From: an uncultured bacterium
GTDB lineage: Bacteria; Planctomycetota; Phycisphaerae; Phycisphaerales; SM1A02
Direction of reading: 5' to 3'
DNA: 11,998 bases
Assembly (NCBI GenBank): GCA_903918555.1
Contig: CAIXEV010000130.1
Span: forward strand, 1 to 11,998
In this document: one piece after another, positions 1 to 6,248 of the stretch
Layout of the letters: each line of letters begins with the position of its first letter
How positions within the stretch are numbered: position 1 is the stretch's first letter
Notes under the pieces: model-generated
The model's input: the letters and a program-made list of their open reading frames with translations, nothing else
Database searches by the model: none
What the model was told of the DNA's origin: nothing
Program-made: the position numbers and the translations under genes

Positions 1-340
1 CCCGCTGGTCGTAGAGCACGAATCGGTACTCATCGGCGAGCGGCTTGATCGCGGGCACGAGGTAGCTGTGCTCTGCTCCCCAGCCGCCGTGCAGCACGAT
101 GACCGTGTTGCCGGGCTTCGATTCGACGCCGTACTCCGCGATGTAGTGTGTCAGCTTTGCCCCGTCCGCGTCGGTGGTGTTCATGTACCACTGGTTGACG
201 GGAATGCCCTCGTCGGTCGGAAGGGTCGCGGCAGCGCTTGGCGGCCGGCCTTCGGCAGGCTTGGGTCCGGCCGCGCACCCGATGGCCGCTTGGACGAGGG
301 CGAGACCCGAGATGCAGCGGAACAGCAGCTGTACTGACAT
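1..340 (-). CDS. Exported alpha/beta hydrolase, N-terminal part (cut by window edge)
   Basis: Reading the minus strand from the ATG at 340-338 gives 113 residues before the window ends. Residues 1-22 form a hydrophobic export signal ending AAIGC, an imperfect lipobox that would make Cys22 the lipidated residue. A Pro/Ala-rich linker follows. The alpha/beta-hydrolase core then begins: beta strand plus HGGWG at 84-88 (the HGG oxyanion-hole motif) and the strand VLYDQR at 108-113. VLYDQRG is typical of proline iminopeptidase-like hydrolases. The catalytic Ser, Asp and His lie beyond the edge, so the substrate cannot be named. The start is supported by an AGGAG Shine-Dalgarno (345-349) seven bases upstream, one of the clearer ones in the window. 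The gene is divergent from the membrane protein at 603, with the palindromic element 367-533 between them. Alpha/beta-hydrolase fold is confident; the lipoprotein assignment is moderate. Confidence 0.85.
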   Translation of the reverse strand, partial: MSVQLLFRCISGLALVQAAIGCAAGPKPAEGRPPSAAATLPTDEGIPVNQWYMNTTDADGAKLTHYIAEYGVESKPGNTVIVLHGGWGAEHSYLVPAIKPLADEYRFVLYDQR

Positions 341-366
341 TGGCACTCCTGCGTGGGGGGATGAGA

Positions 367-533
367 CTAGGTTCTGTCTGACGGATCACCGAAGCCCAAA
401 GATCCGCGCGGCGCCCGGCTGGCAAGGAGGCGAGACGAAGCTGTATCCGCAGCGATACAGCGAGTCGAAGCCGACGCAGCCAGCTGGGATGCCGCGTGGA
501 TCGACGGCCGGGGATCCGTCAGACAGAACCTAG
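367..533. mobile_element. MITE-like palindromic element with perfect 21-bp terminal inverted repeats
   Basis: The ends are a perfect 21-bp inverted repeat: 367-387 pairs with 513-533, reading CTAGGTTCTGTCTGACG followed by GATC. Pairing continues inward: 401-412 with 491-502 (11 of 12), 414-423 with 479-488 (9 of 10), and the apical stem GCTGTATC (440-447) with GATACAGC (454-461) around a 6-nt loop. Unpaired gaps on the two arms are nearly symmetric (13/10, 1/2, 16/17 nt), so the whole element is one long imperfect hairpin. The outermost CTAG could be part of the repeat or a CTAG target duplication, a YTAR-type site used by some IS5- and IS701-group elements. In the latter case the element is 371-529. 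It has no transposase gene, so if mobile it depends on one elsewhere. It sits between two divergent genes and must influence their promoters. An alternative is a non-mobile structured regulatory sequence. Confidence 0.7.
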
Positions 534-602
534 CACGCGCGAGCCGCCGTGCTTGTTGCAGCGTTCGTGGATCGCGCACCGAAGAGAGTTGGAAGTGGCG
601 AG

Positions 603-1286
603 ATGACTCTACAGAAGCGACCTACGGTCCTCCACATTCCAAAGCCGATGAGCGAGACCGTGATCGCGTGTGTGCGGACGGGGATACTCGGGTTCTTCAG
701 CGTCATCGCGATCAGCAATCTTCTCCATGGGATTGCGTGGATCCCCTCGGGGCTCTGGCTGGCGATCATCTCGGTCCTGATCATCGATCGCTTCGTCAAT
801 CATGGACTGAAGATGAGCGTGGCCAACTTTCTTGGATCGTTCTCCCGCCGCAGTTTCGCCGACGTCATTCAGGCGGAAGACGGGCGGTTCATCGTGAGAT
901 TCCGCTTCACTGTCCTTGGGCACCCCATCACTCATCGGGCGATTCCTGTTGAGGACATCGAGCGTGTCGAATGGAGCACTGGGCAAGCCACCAGTTTGTC
1001 GGGAAGGGACATGAACGACTGGCAGGTCGTCGTCAGGTGCGACCGCGGCGGCGCAGCGAGAGGAGGTTGGAGTCGAAGACGATCCCGCACGCCTGATCTG
1101 GACATCTGGTTCGTCGGGCCGCCGCAGGAGCGACAGCACGCAGCCGCCTTTGGTCAGGGGGTCGTGAGTTTCCTCCAGCAGGCTGGCGCTGATTTGGTGC
1201 GCGGGCAGGACTGCTGCTCATTCACGAGGCGATCTGCAGTCACAGCGCCCGAATCGAACGCTCGCGAGTCATCGGGTGGAACCTAG
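603..1286 (+). CDS. Unrecognised two-TM membrane protein with a PH-like cytoplasmic domain
   Basis: I do not recognise a specific family. The 227-aa product has a short polar N-terminus, two hydrophobic helices (about residues 20-41 and 47-64, with a Gly/Pro hinge), and then about 160 soluble residues. From about 84 to 147 alternating strands (FADVIQAEDGRFIVRF, then IPVEDIERVEW, then WQVVVRC) resemble the 'two TM helices plus bacterial PH-like beta domain' layout of YdbT/bPH-type proteins; that comparison is inference. The C-terminus (about 147-227) is Arg/Gly/Ser-rich and looks disordered. I chose ATG 603; a GTG at 549 in the same frame would add 18 residues. The upstream Shine-Dalgarno is weak (GGAAG). 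Third-position G/C preference is visibly weaker than in the genes to the right. Its TAG stop overlaps the TAG of the convergent gene in a CTAG at 1283-1286. Confidence 0.7.
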   Translation: MTLQKRPTVLHIPKPMSETVIACVRTGILGFFSVIAISNLLHGIAWIPSGLWLAIISVLIIDRFVNHGLKMSVANFLGSFSRRSFADVIQAEDGRFIVRFRFTVLGHPITHRAIPVEDIERVEWSTGQATSLSGRDMNDWQVVVRCDRGGAARGGWSRRRSRTPDLDIWFVGPPQERQHAAAFGQGVVSFLQQAGADLVRGQDCCSFTRRSAVTAPESNARESSGGT

Positions 1287-2683
1287 AGCAGCACTTCCTC
1301 GCCCGACTTGATCTCGCGGGGGAGCGCGATGTCGGCGAGGTCGTCGGGTTCGAGGGCGGTTTCGGCTGCGATCTCGATGCGGGCGTCGACATCGCCGTTG
1401 GGCTTCCGCGGGATCTTCACGCCGAACTTCTCGAGCCAGTCGCCGTTGCGGTTCGACTGGATCTGGTGGCTCCACGCGGGGCTGTCCTCGCCGGTTGCGT
1501 TCTTGAGCGGCGCGAACTCCTCGGTGCGGCTCGTCTCCATCACGAGCGACTTGCCCGCGATGCCGAGCGCGTCGAACACGAACGCCTCGAACTTGATCGC
1601 GTTCGGCTCGGCCGGCTCGACGGTCTTCCTCTGGTTGTCGCACCAGTAGGGGACCTTCTTCTTCGCGCGGTGGAAGGGGAGCGCGAAGTCGCCCTGCGTG
1701 AGGCGCTGCATGAACGCGACCGAGATCGCGTGGATCGCGATCGAGCCGGCGTTGAAGCGCAGCTTGCCTTGCGCGTCGAGCGAATTCGTCAGTTCGGGTG
1801 GCATGTCGCTGTATTCGATCACGACGGTCTTGCCGTCGACCTCGCAGAAGACGCCGACCTTCTCGGCCGCGTCGCGCTTGGCGACCATCTTGCTCGACAT
1901 CTCGCCGGACGAGCCGTCGCCCGACGCATGCAGGCCAAGGAACACGGGGTCCGCGATGCGCACCATCGGGTTGTCGACCTGGAAGTAACTCATGTGCTCG
2001 ACGCCGCGCGCCTGCATGTCCTCGAGCGCGCCGCTCGCGTGGAGCGCGCGGATTGCGCCGCCGTGGCCGTCGGGGTTGAGCGCGAGCGACGCGGGCGTCT
2101 CCAGGATGAGCTTCCCGTCGAAGGTGATCGACGGCATCGTGCCTTGCTCGAAGAGGAAGGTGTCCGCGGGATTGCGGCCGAACCAGTTGTTGTCGCGGAA
2201 GAACGCGCGCGTGTCGGCGCTGTTCAGCGGGCTCGTCATGATGTACCACGGCAGCGACCGGCCGTAGCGCTTCTCCGCGGCCGCGATCTGCTCGGCGAAC
2301 ACGCGGAAGAGCGGCTTGCCCGTGACGACGGTCGCGGGGAAGGTGCCCTTCGGGCCCTTCCAGCCAAGTCGCGTGCCCTGGCCGCCTGCGACGGTGAACA
2401 CAGCGACCTTGCCGGCGCGCAGCAGCGCCTCGCCGTGCGCGCGCGCGGCGCCGACGGGGCTTCCGAGCGCGACATACGGCGCAGGCCTCGCCGCGGCGTA
2501 GTCGACCTTCGCCTCGGCGCCGCCCTTCACGAGCCGCGAGACGAGCGGAAGGTCGATCGACGCGAGCTGCGCGTGGAACGCCTTGTGGTCGGCGGGAGAG
2601 AGCGAGTCCGCGTAGCGAAGGACATGGCCTTGGCCGTGGGATTCGAGCGTGTCTGCGAGGGTTCGTTCGGCGTCGGTGTGCAT
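1283..2683 (-). CDS. UDPGP-family uridylyltransferase (UAP1-like UDP-sugar pyrophosphorylase)
   Basis: The 466-aa protein belongs to the UDPGP type 1 / UAP family, which couples UTP to a sugar 1-phosphate (GlcNAc-1-P in UAP1, glucose-1-P in UGPases) to give the UDP-sugar plus pyrophosphate in the cytoplasm. Visible signatures are the nucleotide-binding loop GGQGTRLG (about 100-107) followed by PKG (111-113), the YIMTSPLN strand, NPDGHGGAIRAL (uridine/sugar contact region in UAPs), VDNPMVRIADPVFLG, and KFEAFVFDAL toward the C-terminus. The order and the 466-aa length fit UAP1-like enzymes better than bacterial GalU or GlmU. The exact sugar cannot be decided from sequence alone. I chose ATG 2683. 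A GTG at 2743 overlaps the phoU stop as GTGA and would add a Pro-rich 20-residue leader; translational coupling from phoU makes that alternative real. It lies downstream of phoU, probably in the same transcript. Confidence 0.9.
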   Translation of the reverse strand: MHTDAERTLADTLESHGQGHVLRYADSLSPADHKAFHAQLASIDLPLVSRLVKGGAEAKVDYAAARPAPYVALGSPVGAARAHGEALLRAGKVAVFTVAGGQGTRLGWKGPKGTFPATVVTGKPLFRVFAEQIAAAEKRYGRSLPWYIMTSPLNSADTRAFFRDNNWFGRNPADTFLFEQGTMPSITFDGKLILETPASLALNPDGHGGAIRALHASGALEDMQARGVEHMSYFQVDNPMVRIADPVFLGLHASGDGSSGEMSSKMVAKRDAAEKVGVFCEVDGKTVVIEYSDMPPELTNSLDAQGKLRFNAGSIAIHAISVAFMQRLTQGDFALPFHRAKKKVPYWCDNQRKTVEPAEPNAIKFEAFVFDALGIAGKSLVMETSRTEEFAPLKNATGEDSPAWSHQIQSNRNGDWLEKFGVKIPRKPNGDVDARIEIAAETALEPDDLADIALPREIKSGEEVLL

Positions 2684-2739
2684 GGGAACTTCGGGTCCGC
2701 TGGGGTTTGGACGGCCGGGACTGCGCGCGTGTGGATCGA

Positions 2740-3420
2740 TCACTGGCTCGGCGGAAGCGGCTTCGACCAGCCTTCGGGGCGGTGGCGCACGATGAGCCCG
2801 GCGTGCAGGTAGATGACCTGCTCGCAGACATTCGTGCAGTGGTCGGCGATGCGCTCGACCGACTTCGTGATCGTGAGGAGGCGGAAGGCGTAGTCGACGG
2901 GCAGCGTGCCGGCGGCGACCTGCTCCTGCGCCGTGTTCATGAGCTGCTTCTTGAAGCTCGCGACGGTGTCGTCGAAGAGGAGCACCTGCTGCGCGAGGCT
3001 GACATTGCCCGAGGCGAGCGCGCGGTTCGAGTCGCGGAGCATGCCGATCACCGAGTTCGCCATCACGCGGAAGACATCGGGGATCCGCGCGGGAAGCGCG
3101 ACATCGGAGAGGACGGCCTCCGCGATGTCGACCGCGCAGTCGGCGACGCGCTCGAGCTCGTTGTTCACCTTGACGATCGTGAGGACCGAGCGGATCGACT
3201 TCTCGTCGGTCACGCCCATCGCGAGGAGCGGGATCGACGCGCGCTCGATCTCGACATCGACGCGGTCGATCTCCTCGTCGTCGGCGATGACGGCGCGCGC
3301 CTTCTCGCGGTCGCCGTCGAAGTAGCTTTCGACCGCCTTGAGGGTGATGGCGAGGACGCGGTCTCCCTGGGCGACGATGTCGGAGCGGAGATGAGCGAGG
3401 CTTTCGTTGAAGTTCGGCAC
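2740..3420 (-). CDS. phoU: PhoU-family phosphate regulatory protein
   Basis: The 226-aa protein is all-helical and matches PhoU, the cytoplasmic regulator that connects the PstSCAB phosphate transporter to the PhoR/PhoB two-component system and dampens phosphate uptake. The two tandem three-helix bundles are visible. Each carries the PhoU metal/acidic signature: ERVAD near 90-94 in the first half and ERIADH at 189-194 in the second, with DDEEIDRVDVEIER at about 47-60. The start is the GTG at 3420-3418, giving MPNFNESLAHL, the expected PhoU N-terminus. The upstream in-frame ATG at 3480 would add 20 non-homologous residues and overlap the divergent pdxJ start. No pst or pho kinase genes are in the window, so its partners are elsewhere. 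The UAP-like gene follows directly. A TATACT lies nine bases before the GTG, suggesting a near-leaderless message. Confidence 0.93.
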   Translation of the reverse strand: MPNFNESLAHLRSDIVAQGDRVLAITLKAVESYFDGDREKARAVIADDEEIDRVDVEIERASIPLLAMGVTDEKSIRSVLTIVKVNNELERVADCAVDIAEAVLSDVALPARIPDVFRVMANSVIGMLRDSNRALASGNVSLAQQVLLFDDTVASFKKQLMNTAQEQVAAGTLPVDYAFRLLTITKSVERIADHCTNVCEQVIYLHAGLIVRHRPEGWSKPLPPSQ

Positions 3421-3429
3421 GGCTGCGCG

Positions 3430-3435
3430 AGTATA
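3430..3435 (-). promoter_or_regulatory. Candidate -10 box of phoU (TATACT), near-leaderless
   Basis: Read on the minus strand the hexamer is TATACT, five of six matches to TATAAT, and it stands out in very GC-rich DNA. Nine bases separate it from the GTG start of phoU, so transcription would begin within a few bases of the start codon. No convincing -35 is seen at 16-18 bp. It is divergent to the candidate pdxJ -10 at 3447-3452, with 11 bp between them, so RNA polymerase footprints for the two genes would collide. Confidence 0.45.
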
Positions 3436-3446
3436 CCTGTCGCGCG

Positions 3447-3452
3447 TATGCT
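3447..3452 (+). promoter_or_regulatory. Candidate -10 box of pdxJ (TATGCT)
   Basis: TATGCT matches four of six positions of TATAAT. It lies 26 bases before the pdxJ ATG, which would give a 5' leader of about 20 nt. No good -35 is visible. It faces away from the phoU box in the same 58-bp divergent gap. Confidence 0.3.
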
Positions 3453-3478
3453 GACGGCCTTGCGGAAATCGATCAACC

Positions 3479-4213
3479 ATGCCTGAACTCTGCGTCAACA
3501 TCGACCATGTCGCGACCGTCCGCCAGGCCCGTCGGACCTACGAGCCCGACCCCGTGCTGGCGGCGACCGAAGCCGAGGCCGGCGGCGCCGACGGAATCAC
3601 CGTGCATCTGCGCGAGGACCGCCGGCACATCCAGGACGCCGACCTCCCGCGGCTGAAGGAGGTCGTCCGGACGAAGCTGAACCTCGAGATGGCGGCGACC
3701 GACGAGATGGTCGCGATCGCGATCGCGCTGCGGCCGGAGCTGTCCATGTTCGTGCCCGAGCGGCGCGCCGAGGTGACGACCGAGGGCGGGCTCGATGTCG
3801 CGGGGCAGGAGGCGCGCATCCGCGAGGCGGTCGCGCGGCTCAAGGGCGCGGGGATCGCGGTCAGCGCGTTCATCGACGCCGACGAGCGGCAGATCGCGGC
3901 GGCGGCGCGGGCGGGGTTCGACTTCTGCGAGATCCACACGGGGCCGTATGCCCATGCGCACCATGACTTTGGCGCGGGCGACGCGCGCACGGACGCCGAG
4001 CTTGCGAAGGTGCGGCGCGCGGTCGAGCTTGTCGGCGCCGCGGGAATGCGTCCGAACGCCGGCCACGCGCTCAACTACACGAATGTCGGCGCGGTCGCCG
4101 CGATCCCGAACCTGCGCGAGCTGCACATCGGGCACGCGATCGTGTCGCGGGCGGTGTTCGCCGGGCTGCGCGCGGCGGTTCGCGAGATGAAGGACGCGAC
4201 GCGCGGGCGGTGA
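3479..4213 (+). CDS. pdxJ: Pyridoxine 5'-phosphate synthase PdxJ
   Basis: PdxJ condenses 3-amino-2-oxopropyl phosphate with 1-deoxy-D-xylulose 5-phosphate to make pyridoxine 5'-phosphate, the last ring-forming step of DXP-dependent vitamin B6 synthesis in the cytoplasm. The 244-aa length is typical. The TIM-barrel motifs occur in order: NIDHVATVRQAR (7-18), HLREDRRHIQ (43-52, with the catalytic-type His43), LEMAAT with Glu70, PERR (93-96), TTEGGLDV (100-107), EIHTGPYA (151-158), NAGHALNY (193-200, His196) and ELHIGHAIVSRA (214-225). These correspond to the His45, Glu72 and His193 positions of the E. coli enzyme, so all key residues appear present. The second Gly of the usual GHGLNY is Ala. 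The start ATG gives the canonical N-terminus; the ribosome-binding site is poor. It is divergent from phoU and 67 bp upstream of dapA. Confidence 0.97.
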   Translation: MPELCVNIDHVATVRQARRTYEPDPVLAATEAEAGGADGITVHLREDRRHIQDADLPRLKEVVRTKLNLEMAATDEMVAIAIALRPELSMFVPERRAEVTTEGGLDVAGQEARIREAVARLKGAGIAVSAFIDADERQIAAAARAGFDFCEIHTGPYAHAHHDFGAGDARTDAELAKVRRAVELVGAAGMRPNAGHALNYTNVGAVAAIPNLRELHIGHAIVSRAVFAGLRAAVREMKDATRGR

Positions 4214-4267
4214 GGTCGTGGCGGGGCCGTGGGTGCGCGAGTGGCGCGTTTCCTGCGGGAATCTCGC

Positions 4268-4273
4268 TACACT
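4268..4273 (+). promoter_or_regulatory. Candidate -10 box of dapA (TACACT), leaderless
   Basis: TACACT lies seven bases before the dapA ATG at 4281, and there is no Shine-Dalgarno in those seven bases (TCGCGCC). The usual 6-8 nt from the end of a -10 box to the start site would put the first transcribed base at or next to the A of ATG. The dapA start is unambiguous by homology, so this is the best anchored example of the pattern also seen before 3420, 11010 and 11831. Confidence 0.45.
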
Positions 4274-4280
4274 TCGCGCC

Positions 4281-5225
4281 ATGATCGAGTTCCGTGGCTG
4301 CTACACAGCGATTGTGACGCCCTTCACCTCGGACGGCATCGCCGTCGACGAGACGCGTCTTGCCGAGCAGATCGCCTTCCAGGCCGACGGCGGCGTGCGC
4401 GGCATCGTCGCGTGCGGCACGACCGGCGAGTCGCCGACCCTCGAGGAGGACGAGCATCGCCTCGTCGTCGAGACGGCGGTCGAGCTTGGCAAGAAGCGCG
4501 GGCTGCAGGTGATCGCGGGCGCGGGGTCGAACTGCACGCGCCACGCGGTCGCGCTGCAGAAGCTCGCGTTCGAGGTCGGCGCCGACGCCGGCCTGCAGGT
4601 GAGCCCGTACTACAACAAGCCGTCGCAGGAGGGCCTTTACCGGCACTTCATGACGGTTGCGGACTCGTGCCCGCTGCCGGTGATGCTCTACAACATCCCG
4701 GGCCGCTGCGGCGTCGCGATCAATCCCGACACCGTCGCGCGCCTTGCGACGCACCCGAACATCGTCGCGATCAAGGAAGCGACGGGCTCGATGGACTCGG
4801 CGAGCGAGATCCGCCAGCGCTGCGGCATCACGATTCTCTCGGGCGACGACTCGCTGACGCTCTCGTTCGCGGGCTGCGGCAGCGCGGGCGTGGTGAGCGT
4901 GGTGTCGAACCTCGTGCCGGCGCGCGTGCAGGCCTTGTGCGACGCGTTCCTCGGCGACCGCTTCGGCGAGGCGCAGGAGATCCACCGCGGTCTCTTCCCG
5001 CTGGCGAAGGGGCTCTTGTCGCTCGATGTGAACCCGGTGCCGCTGAAGGCCGCGATGCGCCTCCTTGGCCGCGATTCGGGCGCCGTGCGCCTGCCGCTGG
5101 CGGAGGCGTCGAAGGAGACCGTCGCGAAGATCACCGAGATCCTCGCGAACTCGGGGCTCCTGAAGCTCGAGGCCGTCGCGGTCGAAACCAAGCAGGCCGC
5201 GCAGCCGCAGACGGTGCGCGCGTGA
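4281..5225 (+). CDS. dapA: 4-hydroxy-tetrahydrodipicolinate synthase DapA
   Basis: DapA condenses pyruvate with L-aspartate semialdehyde, the committed step of the diaminopimelate/lysine branch that feeds peptidoglycan and protein synthesis. The 314-aa product starts MIEFRGCYTAIVTPF, the standard family opening, which fixes the ATG. Motifs in order are GTTGESPTL (46-54), YYNKPSQEGLYRHF (110-123), LYNIPGR (136-142, with the catalytic-triad Tyr137 and the substrate-carboxylate Arg142), IKEATG (164-169, Lys165 being the Schiff-base lysine) and SGDDSLTL (187-194). The C-terminal helical part carries about 20 extra residues (KLEAVAVETKQAAQP) beyond the usual end, low-complexity and probably disordered. 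The stop TGA overlaps a GTG start for the NUDIX gene, implying translational coupling. The other dap genes are not in the window. Confidence 0.96.
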   Translation: MIEFRGCYTAIVTPFTSDGIAVDETRLAEQIAFQADGGVRGIVACGTTGESPTLEEDEHRLVVETAVELGKKRGLQVIAGAGSNCTRHAVALQKLAFEVGADAGLQVSPYYNKPSQEGLYRHFMTVADSCPLPVMLYNIPGRCGVAINPDTVARLATHPNIVAIKEATGSMDSASEIRQRCGITILSGDDSLTLSFAGCGSAGVVSVVSNLVPARVQALCDAFLGDRFGEAQEIHRGLFPLAKGLLSLDVNPVPLKAAMRLLGRDSGAVRLPLAEASKETVAKITEILANSGLLKLEAVAVETKQAAQPQTVRA

Positions 5226-5761
5226 GTTCGCCGCAGACGCCCGTGAATCCGCATGACGCGCGGTCGATGCCGTACAAGATCGCCGTGCTGTGCTACCTCT
5301 ACGACACGGAGGGGCGGTTGCTCCTGTTGCATCGCCGCAAGCCGCCGAACCGCGACATGTATTCGCCGATCGGCGGGAAGCTCGAGATCGCCGATGGCGA
5401 GGGGCCGCACGACTGCGCGCTGCGCGAGATCCGCGAGGAGGCGTCGATCGCGCTGAAGCCTGACGAGATCAAGCTGATCTCGATCGTGAGCGAGCGCGCG
5501 TACGAGGGCGAGGAGCACTGGCTGATCTTTCTCTTCGAGGCGACGCGGCCGATCCGGCCCGACGAGATTCCGCACCAGGAGTTCGACGAGGGCCGGCTCG
5601 AGTGGCACGCCGTCGAGGATGTCGAGAAGCTGCCGATTCCCGAGACCGACCGCGCGGTGATGTGGCCGAATGTGCGGAAGCACCGCGGCGGGTTCTTCAT
5701 GGTGCACATCGATTGCGCGGAGCAGCCGATGAAGCCGCGGATCGTTGAATCGTGGCCGTAG
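5222..5761 (+). CDS. NUDIX hydrolase
   Basis: The 179-aa protein is a NUDIX-superfamily hydrolase, cleaving a nucleoside diphosphate linked to some moiety X; the substrate is unknown. After a beta strand (KIAVLCYLYD) and RLLLLHRRKPP, the NUDIX box runs from GGKLE (51-55) through E60 to REIREEASI (68-76). The metal-binding glutamates E69, E72 and E73 are intact. There are two departures: the G-x5-E part of the box is two residues longer than canonical, and the last Gly (EExGU) is Ser75. The C-terminal half has IFLFEAT, EFDEGRLEWHAVEDVEKLPIPETD and a PNVRKHRGGFF segment. I chose GTG 5222 because it overlaps the dapA stop as GTGA. An ATG at 5267 (MPYKIAVL) is a possible start 15 codons later; neither has a clear Shine-Dalgarno. 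The coupling to dapA suggests co-expression, perhaps incidental. Confidence 0.92.
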   Translation: MSSPQTPVNPHDARSMPYKIAVLCYLYDTEGRLLLLHRRKPPNRDMYSPIGGKLEIADGEGPHDCALREIREEASIALKPDEIKLISIVSERAYEGEEHWLIFLFEATRPIRPDEIPHQEFDEGRLEWHAVEDVEKLPIPETDRAVMWPNVRKHRGGFFMVHIDCAEQPMKPRIVESWP

Positions 5762-5764
5762 GGG

Positions 5765-5828
5765 GCGAGGGTTGCGGGGGCGGTGGCCGTAGGACCGCCC
5801 GCGCTTCGGCGCAACCTCGGCGCCGAGG
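5765..5828 (+). other. Structured spacer: nested stem-loops after the dapA-NUDIX transcript
   Basis: Several helices can form. GGCGGT (5780-5785) pairs with ACCGCC around a GGCCGTAGG loop. GCGC-TTCG-GCGC (5801-5812) is a classic UUCG tetraloop hairpin. CGAGG-g-TTGCG near 5766-5776 pairs with CGCAACCTCG (5810-5819) to enclose both. CCTCGGCGCCGAGG (5815-5828) is a perfect 14-bp palindrome that would compete with the enclosing stem. No run of T follows, so it is not a textbook intrinsic terminator. It may still stop transcription or protect the 3' end. GTGGCCGTAGG occurs twice, at the NUDIX stop (5752-5762) and at 5783-5793. Confidence 0.4.
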
Positions 5829-5865
5829 GTGAAACTCGACGGATGAACCGCGGAAAGGGACTTTC

Positions 5866-6096
5866 ATGAGCAACTCATCGAGCACGGGCCCGGGTCAGGG
5901 CAGCGCCGGCAATGTCATCGCCGCGATCTGCAGCTTCTTCATCCCGGGGCTCGGGCAGCTTGTGCAAGGCCGCATCCTCGCCGCGATCCTGATGTTCGTG
6001 CTGGCGGGCGTTGTGTGGGCCGTCAGTCTCGGGCTTCTTGGCTGGGTGATGCACATCGTGGCGTGCATCGAGGCGGCCCGCTGGAAGCGGCGATAA
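5866..6096 (+). CDS. Small two-TM membrane protein (PGLGQ motif)
   Basis: A 76-aa protein with a Ser/Gly-rich N-terminal 16 residues, a first hydrophobic helix with the turn FFIPGLGQLVQGR (about 25-37), and a second helix AAILMFVLAGVVWAVSLGLLGWVMHIVACIEA ending in WKRR. The 'helix, PGLGQ...GR, helix' hairpin resembles small TM2-like or DUF5683-like membrane proteins of unknown role; I cannot assign a function. Positive residues lie in the loop and at the C-terminus. The start has an AAAGGGA Shine-Dalgarno about seven bases upstream, better than most neighbours. It stands alone on the strand, with a structured spacer before it and 152 bp of non-coding sequence after. Confidence 0.8.
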   Translation: MSNSSSTGPGQGSAGNVIAAICSFFIPGLGQLVQGRILAAILMFVLAGVVWAVSLGLLGWVMHIVACIEAARWKRR

Positions 6097-6248
6097 GCGG
6101 TGATGCGCGCGGAAACTGGCATTCCTGCGTGGTTTCTGCGCGCGATTGAGAGATGGCATCGGGCCGGGCGGAGAGTTCAGGGAGGCGTGCATCGCCTCTC
6201 GAACCCCGTCTCGACCACGCAAGCCATCCCAAGATCGGAGCATCCGCC

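Noticed and set aside
1269..2831. Long open frames overlapping the UAP-like gene in other frames and on the other strand
   Set aside because: They are Arg/Ala-rich shadows of a GC-rich gene and show no domain motifs; the UAP reading has family motifs in order.
6117..6132. Near-repeat of 341-356 (TGGCAYTCCTGCGTGG, 15 of 16 matches)
   Set aside because: One such match is about what chance predicts in 12 kb of biased DNA, the surrounding bases do not match, and the orientation relative to genes differs.
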